A stretch of DNA of 64,000 bases from Hofstenia miamia. Taxonomy: Eukaryota > Xenacoelomorpha > Acoela > Hofsteniidae. Position 1 is the first letter of the stretch, and each line of letters starts with the position of its first letter. Below the pieces are notes generated by a model. It had not been told where the DNA came from. It worked only from the letters and a program-made list of their open reading frames with translations, and made no database searches. The stretch is taken from positions 849,027 to 913,026 of the forward strand of contig CABFPE010000131.1 of assembly GCA_900660155.1 (NCBI GenBank). Reading direction: 5' to 3'. Shown one piece after another: positions 49,928-63,118 of the stretch. The translations under genes were made by a program, and so were the position numbers.

Positions 49928-52900
49928 AATTTTACATTTTATGTGGCCATTATTAATAAGAGATTTGCAACTTTATGCTATTTGCGAAAACCACTCGACC
50001 TTATGCAACAGCATCCAAAACAAAAAAACTATATTCAAACCGAGAAACTCATTCTTGTGAAAAGGGTGGACAAAACAAGTTTTTCACTTTGACAGGGTAC
50101 AGTCGATTTCTATACTTCAGAGTGAATGAGAGCATGTGCAAAGAAACAGGTTCCATGAAGGCGTGAAAGGCAAAAGTGCAAAAGGATTTGCTCCGTCATA
50201 TTCAAGAATATTATTGCAAAAATAGCTGAGTAGTTGTTTGGATGATATTCACGTGCCCATTCCAGCACTCGGCTTTTCTCGTAATATGTTAAATCGGAAT
50301 AAATATAAACATGCTGAAAACCATGAGTCGGGAACTGCCTTTTTTTATCTGTTCTCACACTTTTTAAACCAATGTTTTTTTCCAGCATTGCGAAATTCGT
50401 CAATAACTTTTTTTCAAGCATACACAACATCCCACAAGACGTTGTGTATTAAAGTTTGTCCAAAGCACATTTTATTGGAGAGACACTGAAGCATATCCCT
50501 ACAACTAGGATAAAAAGTCGAATCATGTAAACTTTTCATGACTTTTTGTTCGAGTATTCTCCATATCTGCTGTATGATCTGTTACAAGTCCCATGAATTT
50601 AATATTGGATATTTTTTGAGTATTTTAAAAAAACCAAATTGGCTTTTGTAGCATCAAAACACGTCACCTTAAATTTGAGAATTATTGACGTCCGACCATA
50701 CAAAATGGAGTGATCGAGATCCAATAAAAGGTTTCTTTAAATTTTTTCGGTCATAGCGTCAAGAATATATTCCAACAATTCATTTGATGATTTTTATCGT
50801 ATTGGAGGATTGTAACCTGATGGGAATGCTGAATATAATCAGTAAAATCCTGTTTTTTTTTAAATGGGAAAATAAATGATTTTGGTAAAAATGAAGGTTG
50901 CGAGGCTTTCGTCGATCACTTTTTAATAAAGTGGCATTACTCGCACTGTAAACCCCAATGGTTGGTGGTTACGTTGAGTGGGAGCGGGTTGAGAAAGAAG
51001 TTCAATCACTTCTTCCTAATCACTCGCAACTGTTGTTGTGATAGATGAATGATCCCTTACTAAGTGTAGCTTCATTGTTTCCGAATTAGATACACAATGA
51101 TAATTACAGTGTTTGCAATGTGCTTTGGCTTTATCATATTTGATTAAGTGGTCACAAATTGGCAGAGAAGATATTATATGCAATAATTTCTCTGGAAACA
51201 AAATAAAAATCACTGGAAAAATTATTACGCGCACTAATTACTGGAATGTGAAAGATGAAAGGCGATGCATGACACAATGTCAACAATGTGATATTTAGAT
51301 AATTGATTTCAAAACACTAAAAGTAAAAAGAATTCAGTTATATTCATTAATTCGCGCATTATATTCCGAAAATTATAAACAGTGTAATTAACAGTGTTAA
51401 GAACATTATTAACAGGTGTTAAAAACGGTCCCGTATAATGCTATTTCCAACTAACAATGCGGTCGTCTTAGACCAACATATAAAATTATTGTTAAGTTGA
51501 AATGTAATTTTCTTATACTTGATTCAGTGTTACGAAAATATACATTAAAATGCATTTTTTTCTCTTGAATAATGTCTTACTAATAGCAATAGAAGATAGG
51601 TAAAAAACAGAAACCGCGGTTTTGATGCGTAAAACACTGAAACACAACCAAACTATTATTTGGAAACCGCCGAACATTAACATAATACGAATAGCTTCAA
51701 TCGCATTGAGTTAGCATATGCGATTTCTATCAGATTTTTCAATTACAATTATTTTCGGCATTGAATTTTCGCATATTGGCAATCATACACTTTATCTTGA
51801 AATGTAAACCAATTTTAAAGTTTGTAGATATCCACGAATTTTAAACACTTTCGTACGCGAACGGATTTCTGTATATCAAATTTGTCACCGTACAGTATAG
51901 TAATTTATAAATTCATAAAATTAAAAGGTCATACTTTTTCCCACGATAACTTTTCAATGTCAAGTAAAATACGCATAAGCTCTGGGATCGCCAATGACGG
52001 GTGAGTATCGTTAAGTTGAATCGCAACTTTTTCCGAAAGAGTTGATAAGTCACAACGAAGTGAATTCATGGTTCCATATTTGGATACTTTGAAACGACGA
52101 ATAATATCTTGCAAAGAAGCAGCAACCAAAAAGTATTCTTGTTTCAAACGCAGAGCTTTGCCTTCAAAGAACTAAAATACTTATTTATGTAATTTTTAAA
52201 AGAATTGGATATCTAAGTGCAATACAATTGGTTTTTGTCAAATAACAATAATATATTAAATTGTCCAGTTAATTTGCAGCCTAAAAATATATTTTTATTA
52301 AGCTTATCAAAGTTTTTATCAAGAACAACTTAATAATATTTTCATATATATATGTATACAGACCTGGACTAAAGTATTTAGACACCCATTAATTTTTTAC
52401 GCTTTGGTTATTATCTACACATTATGTTACATTCAGATAAGAAAATGCTAATATATTGCTTAGGAAAACTAGAAATGATATCCTAGAAATTATTGGGGAA
52501 AATAATGTTTTTCCTCGTTATATATTTGAAAAAATCTGAACGCAACAAAAAATTGCATTGGACAAAAGAAATGGGACAGCACCATAAAAATGAAAAATGT
52601 GAAGAAATATTAGCATTCGGCACACCCAAGAATTATTAAACAACAGAAAAAATTTGTACAGTTAGAATGCTAAGTTTATTAGTATCCGATAACCCATCAA
52701 TTTTGCCGAATCACCTCATTAATCTAAATAGGGATAGTATAGAGAAGTTTTTCAAAAAATCACTAAAAATTTCATAAGATTTTTGTTCAATCACTTTCCA
52801 AATATCCTCAATATTCGAAGATTGATGTTTAGCTACTCTTCCTTTCAATTCTGTACGAACATGCTCAATTATATTGAGATCAGGATTTTGCACATGAAAA

Positions 52901-53678
52901 TTTGAGATAAGAGCTACCTCCTTTTCTTCAAAGTATTGTTTGGTGAATCGTGATTTGTGACAAGATTAGTCCCTTCCTAAAATATAATCATATAATGGAG
53001 GATGGTCAACAAATTTTCACGCAAGATTTGCACATAACTAGCTGAATACATTATTCCATCCACTTAAATGATTTTTGCACATTCCATTTACTGAAAGCAC
53101 CAATATGTGATTATTCAATTACCGTCACATTTAAACGCTGGAGTTGTGTATTTGCGGCAAACTCTCTTTGATAGCTCTGATCGCCTCTTATTTGGAAGGT
53201 ACCCTCCTTTCATCACCACGAAAATTGTTCAATCTCTCTTAAATTTAGTCATAATGTGCTCAAATAGGACTTTTTGGAACATTTGTGAACTGACTTATGC
53301 AGGGTTAAACTAAGCCCACTTCTATTGCTAGAAATAATTAATTTTTTATTGATTCAGGAAGGTATCAGGGCATTATTTTAGATGTAAGTAAAGCTAACGT
53401 ATTTAGCAATGGGCGCATTGTAAAATTGATTTTAATAACACTTAAGTAAACATTATTTTAGACTGCTGTCTCAATCCTTTTGTCCAACTCTGAGAAAGTT
53501 CTGGTTACATAAGATCCAAAGAGGAAATTTTAAGTCACAATTATACTGTATTCAAATTGTTTTCTATATTGCAAGAGGATACATCTTTATAATCTAACCT
53601 CATTAACCGATTATTGTAAATAGCTAAATCACTAAGCAATTATAATTATGAAATTGGTAACTGTCTCAATACTTTTGT

Positions 53679-53717
<39 letters not shown>

Positions 53718-53739
53718 TATATACATACACGTATATATA

Positions 53740-53770
<31 letters not shown>

Positions 53771-55961
53771 AGTAGATTTAACATTTTAGGTAGTAGTTCA
53801 AACTAGCCATTAAAACAAACAAACATGTTTTTTTCTCACGAGTTCAATAATCTTTATGTAGCACGAAAAATTATTGGACCCTATCATTGTTTTGTAATAA
53901 CAAATATTTTCCAAATATCATTTCAAAACTATTTGTAAATTCCACTTCTGCATACACCAAGTCTGCAAAAATATGCAATATAAACAATGTACATATATAC
54001 ATGTTTACAAAAATGGTAGTACACGCAACAAGGCAAACACAGATATATAAACAAAGCTAAAAAATTACACATTAAATAACTCATGCAAAATAGTTTAAAA
54101 AATATAATTAAAAAACAATATTCAAGCTATTCTGCCAGATGTTTAGTTTCTTCGAAGCGATGTGCAAGTAAGTTTTGTTTAAGTTTTCTTTTAAATTTTG
54201 GAGCTAGCATTTGAATCTCTTGTAGCTTCTCACCCGTCGTTTGTTTATTGATATTGTAGTGTTGTCAAGGACCAGGTAACTACCTTGTTTAACCTCTCAT
54301 GCTGTTCTATATATATCGCAAATCAAAACCACAATTCTTAATAATGACGGAGTTTGTTTATGAAACAAAAATGATTGATACTCTGATTGAAGAATTAGAG
54401 TAAAAGCCTTTGCTGTGGGACAAAAGCAATCCCTTGTATAAAAAAGCCTTAGACAGTTAGCTTTTGAAGAGATTGCAGAGAAGATTGGCAATGAAGTTTC
54501 AGGTAAAATGTCTACTATTATTTGATAATTTTCACATTCAGAACTTCAAATAAAAGGGTTTAGTGCAATATATTTCTTCTACTGGCCAAAAAGGTATTTC
54601 AGTTTCAATTTCCTTTTATCCAAATTCATTAATTTAGCTAATTATTATTATTACAATAAATAAAATAGAGGAATTGAATTTGACTGTGCTAATAAAAGTT
54701 TATTGTTTAGCATCAATGGTCGCCAAAAAAGTACGAAAATTTAAAAACGTATCTAATTCGGGAGCAAAATGGGGTAAAGAAGACTAAATCTTTAGAAATC
54801 ATGAACTGTTTAGTTAAGCACTGCACAGTCTATTAAAATCAATCATTCCGTATTATTAATGGGTCTGGCTTGGATATAACCTCAATATTTTTTCGCATTT
54901 AATGACTTTTTGAGAGGCATGTTCTCCTTGTTCTTCTCTTGCTACACCAATGATGCTATTTAAAAAACAATAAAAATAACTTTAGATTAAATTCAGTATC
55001 AGTTATATATTTTAATGTATGCATTTAAAAAGTCGGGCCGATTTAGTTGGGTAGTTAAGAAAGGACCATCCGACAAAGTCGGGCCAATTAAACCGTGTAG
55101 TTAAGACGGAACAAGTTTTGCATGCCACAAACTCCTGACAAAGTCGGGTGACAAAGTTGGATTCCCGTCTTAACTACGCGATTTAATCGGGCCGATTAAA
55201 TCGTGTAGATAAGACAGGCCTTTAGTTTTGATTCAGAAACAGGTTCTTCAAGAAATACTTAGAGATTTTACATCCTAAAACAAAACACGTTATCTGTATA
55301 ACTTTGATGCCACCGCAAATTGTTTTAATTCTACCGCTAACCACCAAAATTATGTGAATCGCTACCGCAGGTCACCGCAGCGCACTCATTTCTATTCGCT
55401 ACGTCATCCGTTGTAAATCAATATTTATGTATATTAATAGCACAAAAATTAGATTTTGCGGTGTTTTTTTGTCTCATATCGTTACTGAACACCACTGCTG
55501 CACGAATAGCAGCTAGGACTGCGGAATTATTAAACATTAATTTAAAGAATTTAAGTATAAACAATCGATGTTTTCAAATCAAATATAGAATTTTTTCAAG
55601 TACATTTTGAATCAGAAGAGTGCTGTCAACAATCCTTATGAATGTCGATTACAAAAAATGCCCGGCCTTCAGATGTTGACAACAGCTAACGTTAAGGCAT
55701 ATCTCATTTCAACAGTTTTATATACTAATTAAGGTAACGATGATTTTTTGTAATTACAAAGATCAACCATGTGTTGAAGAATAAAGTGAACAGATTCTTT
55801 TTTTGGATATTTTAACATGCCACAAAAAGTAAATCCATATGAAGACAGACTTCACTAATAATATGGAAAAGGACTTACGTTGTCATTGGGATAAAGAACA
55901 CGTGAAATGTTTTCTGCCAAATTACGATCGCATACAGCATTTAGATAATCACCAACGTTAA
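44756..55961 (-). CDS. PYG: Glycogen phosphorylase (C-terminal two thirds, 9 exons)
   Basis: Exons in reading order: 55961-55879, 52171-51935, 49403-49093, 48999-48777, 48730-48583, 47941-47883, 47723-47374, 45224-45023, 44917-44756. They join in one frame to 590 residues and a TGA stop at 44756-44758. The enzyme releases glucose-1-phosphate from glycogen in the cytosol, using pyridoxal phosphate. Recognisable blocks: [94 protein letters not shown], the cofactor-lysine motif [15 protein letters not shown], and the C-terminal [14 protein letters not shown]. All seem intact. The family is about 840 residues, so some 250 N-terminal residues, including the regulatory region, are missing; I found no exon for them between 55962 and 64000. 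The intron after 47374 has a GC donor (GCAAGT); all others begin GT. Introns hold a complete hAT, a BED-finger scrap, a Tc1 remnant and a MADF fragment. Confidence 0.95.
45953..47291 (+). mobile_element. hAT element with 8-bp target duplication in a glycogen phosphorylase intron
   Basis: Ends cagtgatgtcc and (complement) cactgatgtcc, 10 of 11 matching. It is flanked by the perfect direct repeat cttgtagg at 45945-45952 and 47292-47299. Many tttaaagga subterminal motifs lie at both ends. The plus-strand reading 46220-46989 is the C-terminal half of a hAT transposase ending [18 protein letters not shown] intron (46990-47084) then joins to 47085-47145, [19 protein letters not shown] and stop, restoring the usual AER.FS..G order. 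The N-terminal half, including most of the catalytic domain, is absent, so the copy is probably non-autonomous. Confidence 0.9.
51016..51234 (-). pseudogene. BED-type zinc finger fragment (hAT N-terminus)
   Basis: The minus reading contains [17 protein letters not shown], then [13 protein letters not shown], a C..C...H....H arrangement like the BED finger at the start of hAT transposases. No transposase body follows. The rest of this glycogen phosphorylase intron (49404-51934) shows nothing else I can support; minus readings at 50110-50430 and around 50480-50700 might be Tc1 scraps. Confidence 0.5.
52363..53690 (-). mobile_element. Degenerate Tc1/mariner element
   Basis: The ends (cagacctggactaaagtatttagaca and, reverse, atggacaaaagtattgagaca) are diverged inverted repeats. 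The minus reading 52893-52711 has [18 protein letters not shown], the third catalytic-acid region of a Tc1 transposase. No other intact part. It sits inside a 3.7-kb glycogen phosphorylase intron, next to a long (TA)n tract. Confidence 0.65.
53683..53770. repeat. (TA)n / TATACATA microsatellite
   Basis: AT dinucleotide tract with interruptions. Confidence 0.9.
54344..54502 (+). pseudogene. MADF-domain fragment
   Basis: From ATG 54344: [19 protein letters not shown], a stop, [18 protein letters not shown], another stop, and in the next frame [10 protein letters not shown]. This is the order of a MADF domain (DNA-binding, found in insect-type regulators and in proteins of Harbinger elements). 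It ends at cag|gtaaaa, a good donor. Two stops and a frameshift mean it is dead. It is antisense to the glycogen phosphorylase gene whose intron holds it. Confidence 0.5.
55031..55220. repeat. Short element with inverted gtagttaaga / gtcgggccga motifs
   Basis: The motifs gtcgggccgattta, gtagttaaga and their complements (taaatcgggc, cttaactac) recur several times in direct and inverted orientation, suggesting a degraded MITE. Ends not defined. Confidence 0.45.
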
Positions 55962-56162
55962 CTAAACATCGTTTAATCAAACGTTATTCCAAACGAAATC
56001 TCAAAATCAAAATCATTAAAAAAAATATAAAAACAATTTCAAATATGTTTCATTAATTTTTTCAGTCTTTATCATAAGTAAAAATAGTGTTGTCAAACTT
56101 AGTTACCAAATACTTTGTTTAGATTAAATTCTAATGGCTTAGGTTAAGAAAAATTATAACTA

Positions 56163-57761
56163 CAGTACTGGAAAAAAGAATTCGGCCACCCATGATTTGT
56201 CATAAATATTTCTAAGAAATGGACGGCAAGAATGTTATAGTTATTTTATAATTCGATTTGGGGTTGCAGAAAGAGGAATTCATCAATGTTGAGACATAAT
56301 TATCACTGTTTACTTTAAATCTCAATTAGAAATGCTACAATGCTTGTAGTTAGCTAATCTTTTATTGGAAAAATGTATTCGGCCACTTCAGACCAAATCA
56401 GAGAATCTGTAAAAAATTTCGTTGAGCTTTTTTCAGTCTATTTATATCGAAAATGTCAAATAACAGTCTTTCTTCGCCATATATGATGCCTGATTACGTT
56501 CACTGAAATAATATATAATATTGTACAAGTCGAAATATTAAATTTATTGAATTGTGTTGTGGAATAGAATAGAAGTAGGGCGGTCATCCATATTTGGTAT
56601 TTTTAGAAAGGATTTTTTCCAGTTTTCAGTCTACAATCGAAAGTGGTAGTTGCAGTTTTGTTTGGAAGACAAAATGAACCTACTCACTTCTGAAAACATC
56701 ATTGCCCCCAAACCAAAATCCGGCAGACCAAAGAAGACCTCTAAAATCGCCCAATCAGCTCTTATGTGCCTATCAAAGCGAAATCCCAGGAAGACTTTAG
56801 AGGATTTTGCAAGGAATAGACTGATGGTCACCTTGTGACAGCAAGAACTGTGCGAAACATCCTAAAGAAGTACTCAATTAGGACTTTCGTGGCAACCAGA
56901 AATCCATTCTTAACCTCAATGCAAAGATTACGCCGGGTGAGGTGGGCCAATTTGACGAGAGACAATTCATCTGAACATTGGTTTAATGTTATATTTTCAG
57001 ATGAGTCAAGATTTGAGATAAACTCATCGAGAAGAAGGTTGATAAAGAGGTCAACTGGGCAGAAGTTCAGATTGATGCCTCAACTTAATCGGGGACCATG
57101 AATTATGGTGGGAAGTCTGTAATGGTATGGCATGCAATATGGAAGTATAATTTTCACAAGATGTTCACATCAATGGTGCTGTCCTAAGCTCTTAATATGC
57201 TCGGATTCTAGAAAAGGAACTCTTGCCACTCCATACAAGTGATCAATATATCAGCAGGATGGTGCTCCAAGTCATACCTCAAAAGAAATGCCAAATTTCC
57301 TCCACAATAAAGGGTTACTATCCTTGCTGACTGGCATGGCCAAGCTCGAGATCTTAACATTATCAAATATATGTGGAAAGACGTCAAATATCGAATTGGA
57401 GAGCATACTCTTCACATTTCCCAACAGCTTTATTGAAAGATTTTTTTGCATCAATCCCTGATCGACTTGAAGCTGTTATTCGCTCAAAGGCACACCGTAC
57501 AAAATATTAGAAGAGACAATTTTATTGCTAAGCATTTGTATTGCATCAATTATTCATTTATGTATCTTGTTTTGAATGTATTTTTTCGGATTTGCTCATT
57601 TATTTAAATTGTTATTCTACATATTTTATGGTATTAGACTTACAGATTTCCCTTTGTCAATCAAAGTAACACTTATTTATAGTTTTAAGCACGCTCTATC
57701 CAATGAATGTTCATTATTTTTTCAAAATAGCAAGGTGGTCGAATACATATTTCCAGTCCTG
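56163..57761 (+). mobile_element. Nearly full-length Tc1/mariner element, frameshifted
   Basis: 1599 bases, with imperfect terminal inverted repeats (cagtactggaaaaaag...cggccacc against caggactggaaatatg...cgaccacc) and TA at 56161-56162 and 57762-57763. The transposase is on the plus strand: a helix-turn-helix region with KSGRPKKTSK (ATG near 56674), then a frame change, VIFSDESRFEI (a catalytic aspartate), later YQQDGAPSHTSK, then after another frame change DWHGQARDLNIIKYMW (third acid region, with K where E is usual). Frameshifts and stops make it inactive. A second copy of part of its 5' end is at 61548-61740. Confidence 0.85.
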
Positions 57762-57796
57762 TAACTGTTTTCAATAATTCGTTTCAATTGACAATG

Positions 57797-57986
57797 AGGC
57801 CCAAAACAAACGATGATTATTTCTGCGGGAATTCCTGAGGCAATTGGCTGTGAATAAATATTCACTGTTTGTTCGCTATTAAATTTTACGCGCGGATAAA
57901 TAATCATCGTTTGCTTGCAAACTATTTTTCATCATAAGCAATTATATCAGGAATTCCGCGCAGAAATAATCATGTGTTTCGGGCCT
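57797..57986. mobile_element. 190-bp MITE
   Basis: The left arm (aggccc..aacaaacgatgattatttctgcg..ggaattcctga) is the inverted match of the right arm (tcaggaattcc..cgcagaaataatcat..gggcct). About 45-bp arms with small differences; no coding. Confidence 0.7.
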
Positions 57987-59103
57987 AAGCTTAATGGAAT
58001 TTCGATTACCTACACAACAAAGTTTCGTTATTTTGGAGCATTTGCACTGAAAACATGAAAAACTTCACATATTCCGGTAATGTGACATCATACCATCATT
58101 TTTTAATTTGCGCAGCAAAGAAAAGGAAACCAAATCTTAATATTTTTCATGAATTCCTGGTTTTGAATATTCTATAACAATAATGTATTGACGAGAGATA
58201 TTTTCCAATGTGTTGAAAATTCAAAAAACTGTCAATGGTCTGTAGAATTGTAATAAAACGAATCTCTATTACTGATTAAATAAGTGGTGATAAAAATAGT
58301 TTTCTAATATTTCAAATGTTCAAATCGCGTTCGTGTCATCATTTGCTATTTCACAAAAATTGCAATTGATTTACTGGGGCAGACAACAAGCCAATTCTTT
58401 CCACAAACATATGACGGCTTACAAAAAATAGATGCCTCAAGCCTGGATGTGTGGCAATTCGGTAAAATCGGCAATTACACAACGAATCCGGATATCCGGT
58501 AAACATTTTTTCCAGTATATGGAAGATGCCATGCAACAAAACAAGTTTTTCTGACATATCAAGACGTAGTCTATTTATTTTCATTGGTAAGAAGTCGATT
58601 TTAATTGAAAAATGACGTTGTTTTTCATTAATAACTAGAACAATTTAAAAGTTATAAAAGTCATATTTTTTGTTTGTCTAGTTTGCAGTCTGTTTAAAAT
58701 TAGATTGTTTCAGATCTGGGGTGCAGTTAAATAAAAAATCATAAAAATTCATATTTTTGAATTTTGAAAAATACGGTAATATTTGTGGCTGAAACTGAAA
58801 TGTCATAAAAATCATATTTTGGAATAGCTTCATTAAATTTTAAGAAAAAACTTAAAAATTAATGGGGGATTGTGACTGCTTTAAATAATTTGAATATCGA
58901 TTCATTCAATTAATGTACTTCCTGGCCTAACCCCTGAAAAGTTTAGTTGATACAGAAGTTTAGTTATATACATTATTATTTCATGGATTATGCAAGGCAC
59001 ACATGTTGCAGAACTGTGCCATGCGTATTCAGGCAAAATCTATGAGGGTTAACAATTAATTGCTTTAATTAAGGCTGCTATTACAAAAAATCAAAGTTGT
59101 TCA
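57987..59103. other. Intergenic or intronic, nothing firm
   Basis: About 58680-58830 has repeated tcata..aattcatattt motifs similar to those at 59540-59600, probably the two sides of the hAT fragment between them. Confidence 0.4.
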
Positions 59104-59368
59104 ATGTTTGACAGCGTTGAAATTCCACTAGATCTTGGAAATGATGCCTGTGAAATAATCGCCGATATCAAGTCCCGATTAGAAAATACCGGTTTCCCCG
59201 TTATAATGGAAGTAAAGGGTGTGAACATTCAATCAAAATTGTATGCCAAGTTACGAAAATGTCAAGCTAACATCGGCTGCAGTTGAGAGTAGTTTTTCTA
59301 TGTTGAGAAAACTCTTAGCCTATGACAGAAATCTTAACCACAATAATATATGGAAATTAATATCTTAA
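59104..59368 (+). pseudogene. hAT transposase C-terminal fragment
   Basis: Plus reading MFDSVEIPLDLGND..., then after a frame change near 59260 SAAVESSFSMLRKLLAYDRN and a stop at 59366-59368. The A.E.SFS..RK.L..DRN block is the hAT dimerisation region. Flanking repeated catattt motifs may be subterminal repeats. No N-terminal part. Confidence 0.65.
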
Positions 59369-61547
59369 TATTATAATTTAGTTAAGCAGTTATTTTAAAA
59401 AAATTGATCTATTATTATGCAAGAGGTTTTGTATTTGTTTAATATCTTGTTCTCAGTAATAAAAAACGTTTTATATTCTTTAAATGGATCATTTTGAAAA
59501 ATGTATTTTCATATTTTAGGGCACATTTAACTAAATTCGTCATATTCTATCATAAAAATAAGGTCATATTTTGTTTTTAAAGTCATATTTCTGATTGCCC
59601 TCGTAATAATTGAACAATACATTATCTGGTATCCGGTATATTCAATTCACTATCCGGATCCCATTCCTATTTCCATCAATGCTTCCACTATCAATTGATG
59701 GGCATACTACCTCGATCCAATAAATTTTACAAAGACATTTTACCAATGCGGTTTGAGTGCATTAAAACGTAAAATTATGTGAACGAAATAGGTCTAATGA
59801 TTTAGCATTAGATATGGTTTTAAATAGCTAATATAACAAAAAGCGAAATTCTGAATTAATGTCAATCAAACATTAAACTAAGTTTGCTAAGGCCAGTATA
59901 ACATAACCTTAATATAGTATATACCAAGAGTAAATATATTGAAACCGTGAATAATTGAAGATGACCTAAGCAATATCACAAAATGTCTGATCGTTAGTAC
60001 ACGAGCAACGAATTAAAGTATTTTCCTTTGCAAAGTATTAGTGTTTCGCAAATGCAAACTGATAAGACTCAAGAAACCAACTTGTGGATCAGATCGCAGA
60101 TTAAATATTTGATCAAGTAAAGTTTAAACAAATGACAATTAACGTGTCTCCAAATAATGCAACACAAAAGCCGCAAATATGATGCCAGTATTTTAAAAGA
60201 ATGCTTTCGAAACATTTCAGAATATTCAGCAATTACCTACATCCAGATTCGATTGTATTAGCAGGCTCATTGTTATGGATTTTTTGACAGTAATATTTTA
60301 GCTTAGAATTAATCAATTTGCTACCAAGCTATAAATATAATGCGATGTAATCAGAGAATATTAATGTGTTAATATCAGCTGGTGAAGGGCAATAAAAGCA
60401 TACATCATATGTAATACTAGGCTTGAGTTAACACTTTGCACGTAAACATTAGACCCTTGCGAATACATGTTTTTGAAGGCGAATTCGAAGTGCAAACATC
60501 TGAAATAGCGAATTCGACATTTTGAAAAACAATCTTTTTGCTAGTAGCTAAAAATGATATCACACGAGATTAATTAAGACGCAAATGAAGCGAAAAGTAC
60601 AATGAACCAGGCAAAGAAAACGTTTACCGATGGTCACTGAAAAATCACTGTCTTCAGAGAACGACGCCACAGAGGTAATTTATATTGCATTCATTTAAAT
60701 TCTAATTCGACATTTTTTCATTTCCGCATCGAATCGAAATTCATGGTTTTTAGTAAGGATACATGTTCAAACAGATATTACGCCGAATTTTTTTGAATAC
60801 CCCCGCATATCTCCAGATTCATTATTGAAATGCAACACACCACTTTAAGCTCGTTCATTCTCAAAAAAACATATGTAAATACAGTTTATACAAAGCCTAT
60901 ATTCATTTTATACATTTAATAACATTTTAAGCCTCTTAATAATCTAATTCTAAACAAAATTACTTTACAACACGTTATTAGAATGATGATATTGAGTTAT
61001 GATTCAGCATTAACTTGAAAGTTCTGTAAATAAAGGGGACACACACCCACCTTTGTAAACATGCAAGGCATATATTTTCAAGGGTTGCCGTGCGAATGGG
61101 ATGGGATCAATAGTTTTAGGTGGGAATTGTCTTGGGCAATAAAAGAACGAAAACATTTTGCAGTAGGTATTTGTGAGCTTACAATGTATATATATTGTGC
61201 TTCTATTCACTCTTTTTAGTCTAAATTTCATCTTTATCAATTAACTTAAAATTTATGTTCTTGATTTTATAAGTGCATTTTAATTTATTTTCAGCAAGTT
61301 ATTTTAAACCGACCAAGTGTGTCTTTATTAGCTCGATCGATTTAAGCTTAAAACGTATTCGACTCAGCTGGCAAGAAATTTGGCTTCATGCAACTGCAAC
61401 GGTGATCTAGCCAATGAAGGATATGACTTTTGTGTCCGTGATATATTGTATTAACAAATACATTTATAATTTGTTTGAAGTCAAATTTATTGTAGCATCA
61501 ATATTTAAATCCAAATATATCGAGGTTTGTTGGTTAAAACTCTGATT
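59369..61547. other. No gene recognised
   Basis: I searched here for N-terminal glycogen phosphorylase exons on the minus strand and saw none. The open reading 61240-61010 has no resemblance. AT-rich sequence without clear repeats. Confidence 0.45.
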
Positions 61548-61740
61548 TTCACTGACATAATATATAATTATATTGTACAAGTCGAAATATTAAATTATTG
61601 AATTGTGTTGTGGAATAGAATAGAAATAGGGCGGTCATCCATATTTGGAATTTTTAGAAATGATTTTTTCAGTTTTCAGTCTACAATCTAAAGTGGTAGT
61701 TGCAATCTTGTTTGGAAGACAAAATAAACCAACTCATTTG
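61548..61740 (+). mobile_element. Second copy of the Tc1 5' region
   Basis: About 190 bases match 56505-56700 closely (tattgtacaagtcgaaatat, gggcggtcatccatatttgg, ttgtttggaagacaaaat) and then break off where the transposase would begin. Confidence 0.8.
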
Positions 61741-61872
61741 TTTCACTGATATACTTTGAAGTAAAGTTCTTTCTAATCGGGGAGCAAATTTGAATTCAAG
61801 CATTACATTGGAATTGAGGGAATTTGCAAAATTTAACTCAATAAAAATGCAAAGTAAAGAAACCGGCAATAT

Positions 61873-62127
61873 TTGTTTGTGCAAGCATGCAAATGGAAGA
61901 GCACAATTCTCGAAACTTTTCATAAATATTTGTTAGAGAGAAAACACGGAGAAGCAACTGGAATGGTTTTTCGTTGCAAACATTGCAAAAAACAATACAA
62001 ATCAGAAAGTGATTTTCATTTTATAGGGGTGACAATTACAGACAGAAGAAGCTGTCTATCTCCAGACAGTGTTGAAGCACTTGAAATATTGTATTTGTAT
62101 TTGAAAAAACAAAATTATATGTCTTAA
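61873..62127 (+). pseudogene. Internally deleted hAT ORF: BED finger joined to C-terminal tail
   Basis: An open 84-codon reading. The first half has KYLLERKHGEATGMVFRCKH with a C..C finger start; the second half, TDRRSCLSPDSVEALEILYL, matches the last residues of hAT transposases. The catalytic middle and most of the dimerisation core are missing, yet the frame is kept open. Probably the product of a transposon-internal deletion; a tiny DNA-binding protein could in principle be made. Confidence 0.5.
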
Positions 62128-63118
62128 ATCCGAATTTTTTCAATTAAATTAGGATCCAAAAAGCAGTTATCTTTAACAATTCGAATAAAAATATTTGAAT
62201 GCGATTCTATTTCTGTAATGTATTCGTGAATATTTTCAAAAAAACAAGCATTAAATTTAAAGTTTAAATGACATACACAAAAATATATGTCAATGAGAAT
62301 TCAGTGTAGCCATCCCTCAAAAGTGTCCCCTGGAAAATTGAAATGAATTTTCAATGAAATTTGAGTTGTATCCTTACTGTTGGTTTTACAGAATAATTAT
62401 ATTAATAAAACAATTTGTCCATCGACATACAATTTTAAGTCATTACAGGCTGCTGCAAGTGTTGATTTTTTCCAAAATGCTTTTAGAAACTTTCTCCACA
62501 CAATACAATGTAACGTATTTTGCTTACAACTTTCTGAGAGTAGTCTGTAATTCCTCGAATAAATAAACACTTCTCACCCAAGCGTCGCTGCGTTCACAAC
62601 CTTACATCCATGACAGAAATTAATTTAATGTTCAGCTTGAACAAAATTTAAACACTTTTGTAATACTAACAAAAGAAAGTGATGATATCAAGATTTTAGA
62701 ATAATTTGTGTGAAGAAGCGGATGTTTTGAAAGGAAATTTAGAGAGGCCTTCCCAATATTTTCTAAAAAGTACATTTCAAATATTCTTAGCTACAAGACC
62801 CTTGAAAAAAAGATAAGATAAAACCGCGTATACCGAATGACGTATAATTTTAAAATTTTCGGAAACAAACTCGAGCAAATATTAATATCAAACCAAGACC
62901 TACACTACTTCTTAGTTAGCCCACATATATGCTTCGCACGCTGTATGGCTTCCAAATAGTGCAATTTTAACTGATTTAAATTCATTTAGCCATTTTAAAA
63001 AGTGAAATTAATAAATTAAAGAATGACCATTAGAAAAAAATTTACCATGACATGGTTTTCGGCTCACATACAAGACATTTAATAAAAAATTATTTAAATA
63101 TTCACCATTGTACTAATC
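62128..63118. other. Nothing recognised
   Basis: AT-rich, short readings only. Confidence 0.45.

Larger units (their letters stand above)
53771..55878. other. Rest of glycogen phosphorylase intron
   Basis: Apart from the MADF fragment and a repeat-rich patch at 55031-55220, only AT-rich DNA. About 54130-54230 reads on the minus strand like the tail of a LINE ORF ([14 protein letters not shown]), too short to call. Confidence 0.4.

Noticed and set aside
61010-61240. Candidate upstream exon of glycogen phosphorylase
   Set aside because: The translation has no resemblance to the N-terminal region of the enzyme.
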